Source: Rhodanobacteraceae bacterium
GTDB taxonomy: Bacteria > Pseudomonadota > Gammaproteobacteria > Xanthomonadales > SZUA-5
DNA: 29,731 nt
Direction: 5' to 3'
NCBI GenBank assembly: GCA_016713135.1
Contig: JADJPR010000013.1
Span: 1-29,731 of the forward strand
Shown here: in pieces, positions 24,675 to 29,731 of the stretch
Position numbering within the stretch: position 1 is the stretch's first letter
Layout: each line of letters begins with the position of its first letter
Made by a program: the position numbers and the translations under genes
Notes under the pieces: generated by a model
The model's database searches: none
Told to the model about the DNA's origin: nothing
The model's input: the letters and a program-made list of their open reading frames with translations, nothing else

Positions 24675-26108
24675 TCAGAGCGGTCGCCCAAGGAACGGGA
24701 AGTCGCTCAGGAACACGCTGTCGTTGGGCACGTTGTCGCTGACACCGGGGCCGACGATGGCGCCGAGCGAGTCGTCGATCACATCGCGGGCGAGGGTACG
24801 TCCACCACAGCCGGGCGCACCGAGCTCGACCGCGAGGTAGGCATCGCACTGGGGCTTGGAGGTGTCGATGAGCAAGCGGTCGTCGACCAGCACGCTGGCC
24901 AGCGTGGCTGCCGGAAGCAGTGCATTGCCGGTGGTGCCATCGAGCGTGTCGAGTGCCGCCAGGTTACTCTGCATCTCCGCCTGGAACAGACCCGCCCAGG
25001 TGCTGCGGTCGGCGGCGCGGTTGTAGGCATCCTTGAGCGCGGTGCCGGTGTTGGGCAGCACATTGATCAGCACCGTGTTGATGCCCGGGCGTCCCATGCG
25101 GTCGACCTGGCCAGCGGTGTAGAAGGTGCAGGGCTGGTCCTTGATCTGGGTGAGGCGGGTGAGTGCCACATTGCCCTCGTTGGTGCCGAACTCCGCCGGC
25201 GCACCGGACCACGTCACCACCGCGTTGTTGCAACTGCTGAAGCGGAAGGTGATGCGGCCAAAGGCGCGGGTGCTGACCTGGCTCGGGTTGAAGTTGGGCG
25301 GGAACAGGCCACCGGTGGTGTAGACCGCCGCCGGGATGGTTGCGGTGTCGCCGCTGATCGTACCCTCACCGACAATCCAACGCTGCTCGCCCGTGGCGTT
25401 GTAGACGTACCATGCCATCGCCACGCGGTCGGGGCCGCCCGCCGTCGCCGGCGCGAGCACTTCGATGTGGGCGCCATAGCCTGGCTTGCTGGCGTCGAAC
25501 CAGAGGCCGGTGAATCCCGGGCTGATTCCGGTTTCGCCGACGCGACGGGTCGAACCCCAGACCTTCAGCACCGGATTGGCGCCGCCGTTGTTGAGCCGGG
25601 AGCGGTCGATCGCGACGGCCAGCGCGAGTGTGTTGCCATTGAAGGAATTGACACCCGGGTTGGTGAACGCGGGCGCCAGGGTGGTGCGGGTGCGCTGGAA
25701 TGCGGGGCCGTCGAAGAAAAAGGGGTCGTCGCGCAGGCCGGCCCAGACGCGCATGCCGCTGCCAACGACCGTGCGCTCGATGCCGCCGCTGGCGGCCAGG
25801 CCGCTCGGACCGCTGCAGCTGACCCGGTTGCTCTGGTCGAGGAAGCGGCAACTGACCACCACGTCGCTGGCGCCATTGTCGATGTGGAAGTTGTATTCCA
25901 CCGCGTCCGAGAAGCGCGAGTTGTAGTTGGCGAAGGGGACCACCGTGTTGACCAGGATGACCTCGTTGGGGTCATTCGGATTCATGAACGCGTAAATGTC
26001 GTTGATGTCGGCAGCCGGATCGCCGGTGGCGATCGGGGCATCGCGATGGTCGGCAGCCAGTGCGGTTCCCGCGCACAGGCAGAGCAGCAGCAACGAGCGT
26101 CGGAACAT
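24675..26108 (-). CDS. Exported DUF4331 protein with an inserted beta domain
   Basis: 477 residues with a signal peptide (MFRRSLLLLCLCAGTALA) and GAGG eight bases before the ATG. The N-terminal half is typical DUF4331: AADHRDAPIATGDPAADIND, IYAFMNPNDPNEVILVNTVV, AVEYNFHIDN. The C-terminal half is also typical: GQVDRMGRPGINTVLINVLP, KDAYNRAADRSTWAG, LASVLVDDRLLIDTS, GGRTLARDVIDDSLG and NDSVFLSDFPFLGRP. Between about residues 192 and 332 an extra domain is inserted (GISPGFTGLWFDASKPGYGA, AMAWYVYNATGEQRWIVGEG) of a kind often found as separate domains in Lysobacterales secreted proteins. DUF4331 has no established enzymatic role. Two-gene unit with the TPR lipoprotein. The 251-bp region upstream (26109-26359) holds no gene or clear promoter. 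Confidence 0.85.
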   Translation of the reverse strand: MFRRSLLLLCLCAGTALAADHRDAPIATGDPAADINDIYAFMNPNDPNEVILVNTVVPFANYNSRFSDAVEYNFHIDNGASDVVVSCRFLDQSNRVSCSGPSGLAASGGIERTVVGSGMRVWAGLRDDPFFFDGPAFQRTRTTLAPAFTNPGVNSFNGNTLALAVAIDRSRLNNGGANPVLKVWGSTRRVGETGISPGFTGLWFDASKPGYGAHIEVLAPATAGGPDRVAMAWYVYNATGEQRWIVGEGTISGDTATIPAAVYTTGGLFPPNFNPSQVSTRAFGRITFRFSSCNNAVVTWSGAPAEFGTNEGNVALTRLTQIKDQPCTFYTAGQVDRMGRPGINTVLINVLPNTGTALKDAYNRAADRSTWAGLFQAEMQSNLAALDTLDGTTGNALLPAATLASVLVDDRLLIDTSKPQCDAYLAVELGAPGCGGRTLARDVIDDSLGAIVGPGVSDNVPNDSVFLSDFPFLGRPL

Positions 26109-26359
26109 GGAAGGATCCTCGAAGTGAGCTATGCGCCGGCGCGCGGGGGTGCGCGCCGTCGAACAGCTTACGTCGGAAAAGTGTCGATTGGATGCATTTG
26201 TTTTCAGCTGACCCCAATCATCACCGATACCAAAGATGCGAAGCCCAGCGAGGCAGGGATCGATGCCGTTCCCGGCGGCAGGCTACGTAGTTCAGGCGAG
26301 CACCCATGTCGGCTCTGCCCGCTGCCCTCCACAGAAACCGAGCGACGCGCGCAAACCGG

Positions 26360-27324
26360 TCAGTCGAACCAGGTCAGCGGCAGATCCATCGGCACGCCGG
26401 GGTGCAGCAGGTTGCTGCCGCTGACATTGATCGTCACTTCCACCAGGTGCTGGCCCATGGTCAGCACACCGCCCGGCGCGTCGGGGGCGCTCAGGAAGCT
26501 GGCGCTCAGCGTGCGGCTGGCCTGCGCAGCCCCCGCGGCGAGTTGCTGCATGCCGACCGCCGCGACCGGCTGGCCGTCGACGCGTATGCCGAGCAGCGCG
26601 GTGGCGAAGCTGTCCGCGTTGCCGGCCTGGATCCGGGTGCGCGCATTGAACAGCACGATGCCGTCATGCCCCGGCGGAATCGTCACCCAGGCGCTGGCGA
26701 GCACCACGTCGCTGCCGGCGGGCGGGCAGCCGGCGACGCCCTGGGTGGTGGCGACACAGCGCCAGGTGTAGGTGGCACAGAACTGCGCTGCGCCACTGGT
26801 GGCGGCGCCGGCCACGCCACCGCCACTGGCGCTGAGCATGCGTGCACTGCCGAGGCCCCAGCAGACACCGTTCTCGTGCGGGCCGCTGGGGCTGCCGGCC
26901 TGGTCGCTGCCGAAGGCCAGCTCGCTCGCCACCAGCTCCAGCGTGCGCGCCTGCCCCGGCAGCAACCGTTGCACGCCATGCAGCATCATCGGCGCCTGCT
27001 TCTCGGCATCCGGGTCGATGTCGTTGACGCTCCATGCGGCCGAATGAGTGTCCTGGCAGACGCCGGCAGCGCGCAGCCCGAGCAACGCATCGCCATGGCC
27101 ATTGTCGACGCCGCTGTTGCAGGCATGGAATGCGCGCCCGGCGGCGAGCGTGACCACATCCAGCGTGCGCGATCCCGGGTTGCGCAGGGTCTGCGCCAAC
27201 AGCGGAACCAGCGGCCGGTCGCCGTCGCCCTCGTTGACGTCGATCCCCTGCGCAGGTGCGTAGGTGGTGACGTCGATGTTCGCACTGGCACCGGCAGCGC
27301 ACTCGATTGCAGCTGCGAGAGTGG
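26360..27324 (-). pseudogene. Cys-rich secreted beta protein, C-terminal part
   Basis: The frame runs without a good start (no signal peptide, no ribosome-binding site) from about 27324 to a TGA at 26360-26362, with sequence such as IECAAGASANIDVTTYAPAQ, GIDVNEGDGDRPLVPLLAQT, FHACNSGVDNGHGD, ENGVCWGLG, FCATYTWRCVAT and VVLASAWVTIPPGHDGIVLF. Several cysteines suggest disulfides after export. The last 100 residues (IVLFNARTRIQAG... DLPLTWFD) resemble the domain encoded immediately upstream at 27325-27819, so both pieces are most likely one gene. Joining GTG (before the TAG at 27325-27327) to GCC restores SVLVATLAAAIECAAG. No family recognised. Confidence 0.6.
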
Positions 27325-27819
27325 CTACACCAGCACCGAAAGCCCGCTGCCCGAACCGATGCGGAAGCGCCCGGGCCGCGAGGGATGCGCGCTGGCGACC
27401 AGGTCCACGGTGTGCGTGCCGGCGCCCAGCACGGCATCGGCGATGACGTTGAAACCGTGCATCACCGGCCGTTGCGACGAGCCCCAGTCCATCAGCGACA
27501 CCGAGGACTGCGACTCGTCGCCGTCGAAGCGGATGCGCAACGCGGCCGCTGGCGCGTCGACCGGGAAATGCCGGCCATCCGCCACCGCCAGCACCCGCGT
27601 CGGCGCGCTCAGCGTGAAGCTGTGCGCCAGTACCACGGTCGGCGCGGTGCCGCCGATCTCAAGGTCCGCGGTCAGCCGACGGAAGCTCGACTGCGCCCGC
27701 GCGCAGTCCTCGAAGCCATCGGCACGGATCACATCCGGCGCGCTCAGGGCGCAGGCACCCGCCGCTGCGCTGGCGAGCAGCAGCGGCGTGGCGATCAGCC
27801 AGGAACGAAGAGTCGTCAT
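27325..27819 (-). CDS. Secreted protein, N-terminal part of a probably split gene
   Basis: 164 residues starting at 27819 with a signal peptide (MTTLRSWLIATPLLLASAAAGA). The opening of the mature part, APDVIRADGFEDC, is a short motif often seen in Lysobacterales secreted proteins (the 'FADGFE' type). It is followed by a beta-rich segment: TVVLAHSFTLSAPTRVLAVA, LRIRFDGDESQSSVSLMDWG, THTVDLVASAHPSRPGRFRI. It ends at TAG 27325-27327 directly where the next open frame continues with plausible protein sequence. It may therefore be the first domain of a roughly 486-residue protein. No ribosome-binding site is clear. Three hairpin repeats lie immediately upstream. Confidence 0.6.
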   Translation of the reverse strand: MTTLRSWLIATPLLLASAAAGACALSAPDVIRADGFEDCARAQSSFRRLTADLEIGGTAPTVVLAHSFTLSAPTRVLAVADGRHFPVDAPAAALRIRFDGDESQSSVSLMDWGSSQRPVMHGFNVIADAVLGAGTHTVDLVASAHPSRPGRFRIGSGSGLSVLV

Positions 27820-27864
27820 GCGACGGATGATGCGACAGTCCCGGCCGCGCGCGCGCCGAACCCG

Positions 27865-28168
27865 GTTCAACGCGGAGACGCAGAGGACTCGGAGAAAAGC
27901 ATGAGAAAGCTCTTCTCTGCGTCTTTGCGTCCTTGGCGTCTTTCCATTGAACAGGTGAACTTTTCCTGCATCAACGCCCACCGCAGACGCAGAGAACTCG
28001 GAGAGAAGCATCAACAGGCTCTCCTTTGCGTTCCTTTGCGCACCTTGCGTCTTTGCGTTGAACTTTTCCGGCAACAACGCCCACCGCAGACGCAGAGAAC
28101 AGGAGGAAGACCATCTGCAAGCTCTTCTCCGCGTTCCTCTGCGTCCTTGGCGTCTCCGCGTTGAACTG
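27865..28168. repeat. Purine-rich hairpin repeat, locus 3 (three tandem units)
   Basis: Three imperfect palindromes lie in a row: about 27865-27954, 27971-28062 and 28076-28168. Each opens with a CGCGGAGACGCAGAG or CCGCAGACGCAGAGAAC arm and closes with TTGCGTCTTTGCGTTGAAC- or CGTCTCCGCGTTGAAC-like sequence, with 15-20 nt loops. They share the stem consensus of the 4310 and 6011-6198 loci but have more CGCAGA variants. They fill the whole gap between the M48-TPM gene stop and the 27819 start. Confidence 0.78.
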
Positions 28169-28188
28169 TTCCGTCCGGAGCAGATGCC

Positions 28189-29731
28189 TCAGAGCACGTC
28201 GTAGCTCAACAGATCGAACTGGATGCTGTCCGAGTCGGTGTTCTTCTGCCGCGCGACGAAGGCGTAGCTGCGGCCCCCTCCTCCAGCTTGGCGGTTCATC
28301 ATCTGCTCGACCTGCGGGTTGACGTACAGCACCACCCGCTTGCCGTCCGCCGTCTGCATCTCCATCGCGCTGCCGCCGATGATTTCTTCGTGGACGTCGT
28401 TGATGCGCAGACCGTCGCGGTCGGCCGGCTGGCGCGCGACCAGCTTGCCCTGGATCCGCGCGCGATCTTGCGCCAGACCGGATCCGAGTTTCCGGATCGT
28501 AGGCGGCCGGGTCTTCGAGCATTTTCTTCTCGGACTCGGCGGCGCGCCGCTGACCTGTCCGGAGGCTCTGGAAGCGGATCGCCCATTCCCAGCGCCGGTG
28601 TCGCGGCGGATGTGGTCGGCGGCGGAGAAGAACTGCTCGGACCAGCCGGTCGGGCAGGTCTGGCAGGCGTCGTAGTTGTCGGCGTAGGACTGCAGGCGTT
28701 CCTTCAGGCTGTCGACGCGGTCATGGAACTCCAGGTGCACGCCGGCGCCGAGCGCCACGCCGACCTGCTTGCTCCCCGCGGCGACCACCAGCACGGCGCC
28801 GTTGCCCACGTCCAGCTTGCCCACGCGCAGCTGGCGCATCATCGCCGCGGCGTAGTCGTCGGCGCTCAGGCCATGCAGATCCTTGACCAGCAGCGAGACG
28901 ATCTCGACGCCGCTGGCCTGCGCATGGTCGTACATCTGCTTCTCGAAGTCCGCGCGCACGGCGGTCGAGTAGGCCGGTCTCGTCCATCACAAACGATCGA
29001 ACTTGGCCGGGATCGCGTCCGGATCCGGCAGCGGCAGGGTATCGACGCGGCGGCGGCTGCCGGCAACGGCGCCGCGGTGCCGGACGCGCCTCGACCGGCG
29101 GCTGCGGGCGGCGATGGTCGCGGTGGCCGGCTTGGCATCGGCCGCCGGCGGCGGCGTGGCGGGCGTGGCCGGCGCGGTGCTGGCGACGCTGTCGCCGCTG
29201 CAGTCGGTGGACTGCTGCGAGCAGGCCTGGGTCCAGCCTTCCTGGATCGCCTGGACGCGCTTGCTGCGGCCCGGGTGAGTCTTGCCGTCCTGCTCCGGCA
29301 CCAGCGTGTTCATCGCCTTCTGCGCGTCGGCCAGCATCGCGCCCATCTTGTACAGCACGAAACCGGAGAACTTGTCGGCCTCCAGCTCGGTCGGCGGCTG
29401 GCTGCCGCCGGGCATGATGGTGTGGCCGGACAGGTGATGGCCGATCTCGTGCGCCATGATGCTGATCGGCGCCCAGTCGTTGTTGGCGGTGGCCGCGCGC
29501 ACTCGGACATGAACTGCGGGTTGTGGCGATCACCCGGCGCGGCAGCTTGTCCGGCCCGAGCATGATCACCGCCGCGGCGTTCGGCACCTGGCCTTCGACC
29601 CATCGAAATTCTGCGGCAGGCCGGTGTAGCGCATGATCTGCGCGACCACATCCCGCCGCTGGCATGACGCCCAGCGCGAGCTGGGGGGTTCACCCGCAGC
29701 GGCGAGCCGTCGCAGAGCAGGCCTGCAGCGC
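28189..29731 (-). pseudogene. M48-like metallopeptidase fused to a TPM domain, 5' end off the window, several frameshifts
   Basis: The window holds the C-terminal ~510 residues. From the edge, fragments in changing frames give CDGSPLRVNP, NAAAVIMLGPDKLPRRVIA and then ANNDWAPISIMAHEIGHHLS with the zinc motif HEIGH (29437-29451), PTELEADKFSGFVLYKMGAM (third zinc ligand Glu) and THPGRSKRVQAIQEGW. A low-complexity Thr/Pro/Ala linker follows. After KFDR the next frame continues VMDETGLLDR and another ADFEKQMYDHAQASGVEIVS, LLVKDLHGLSADDYA, VGNGAVLVVAAGSKQVGVAL: a TPM_phosphatase (YgcG/Psb32-like) domain. The tail reads GLAQDRARIQGKLVARQPAD and ends SIQFDLLSYDVL. Frame changes fall near 29665-29695, 29610, 29505-29520, 28975-28990, 28590 and 28495. 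Density near the edge suggests poor sequence. The likely product is a secreted or periplasmic protease; the TPM role is unclear. Confidence 0.72.

Noticed and set aside
26200..26225. TTGGGGTCAGCTGAAAAC on the minus strand, similar to sequences flanking REP-associated transposases
   Set aside because: Only a short partial resemblance, with no transposase or paired repeat nearby.

Overview
The window is very GC-rich bacterial DNA. The gene content (a ComM ATPase beside a UbiK-type factor, a glgP-glgB-glgX-malQ operon, secreted Calx-beta and DUF4331 proteins with C-terminal sorting or inserted domains typical of this group, and REP-like 'GCGGCTGAAGCCGCTCCCAC' elements) suggests a gammaproteobacterium of the Xanthomonadales/Lysobacterales. 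That placement is an inference from gene families, not from a marker gene. I see no tRNA, rRNA, CRISPR array, transposase or phage gene.

Layout from the left. Bases 1-348 hold no convincing gene, only small hairpins and one REP-like unit. On the minus strand follow a TonB-dependent receptor (349-2775), a UPF0149/YecA-like protein overlapping an exonuclease III gene (2901-4289), a coniferyl-aldehyde-type dehydrogenase (4526-5938), a giant secreted Calx-beta repeat protein (6217-10138), comM (10210-11712) and ubiK (12008-12256). The plus strand then carries a tightly overlapping glycogen/maltodextrin operon: glycogen phosphorylase, branching enzyme, debranching enzyme and 4-alpha-glucanotransferase (12554-20939). 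Next, on the minus strand, come a membrane diguanylate cyclase and a small secreted protein whose genes overlap by four bases (21079-22673). A divergent secreted protein (22807-23379) has its ribosome-binding site inside a 9-bp hairpin. A DUF4331 protein plus TPR lipoprotein pair (23395-26108), a broken secreted beta-rich protein (26360-27819) and a broken M48 peptidase-TPM domain fusion running off the right edge (28189-29731) complete the window.

How genes work together: GlgP, GlgX and MalQ together would degrade glycogen to glucose-1-phosphate and glucose, with GlgB shaping the polymer; no glgA or glgC is present here. The DUF4331 protein and the TPR lipoprotein look like one exported two-gene unit, and the diguanylate cyclase and its coupled secreted partner like another.

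Two features dominate the non-coding DNA. One is a family of long imperfect hairpins built from a purine-rich 'GCGGAGACGCGGAG' motif, in tandem at three intergenic loci. The other is a 190-bp element between ubiK and comM with near-perfect terminal inverted repeats made of 7-bp units, enclosing an inverted pair of REP-like sequences. A major caveat is that at least six genes (xth, the Calx-beta gene, glgB, glgX, the 26.4-27.8 kb gene and the M48-TPM gene) contain apparent indels or a stop codon in otherwise well-preserved reading frames. Clustering in glgB and near the right edge points to sequencing or assembly error for many of them, though the glgX lesions could be real.
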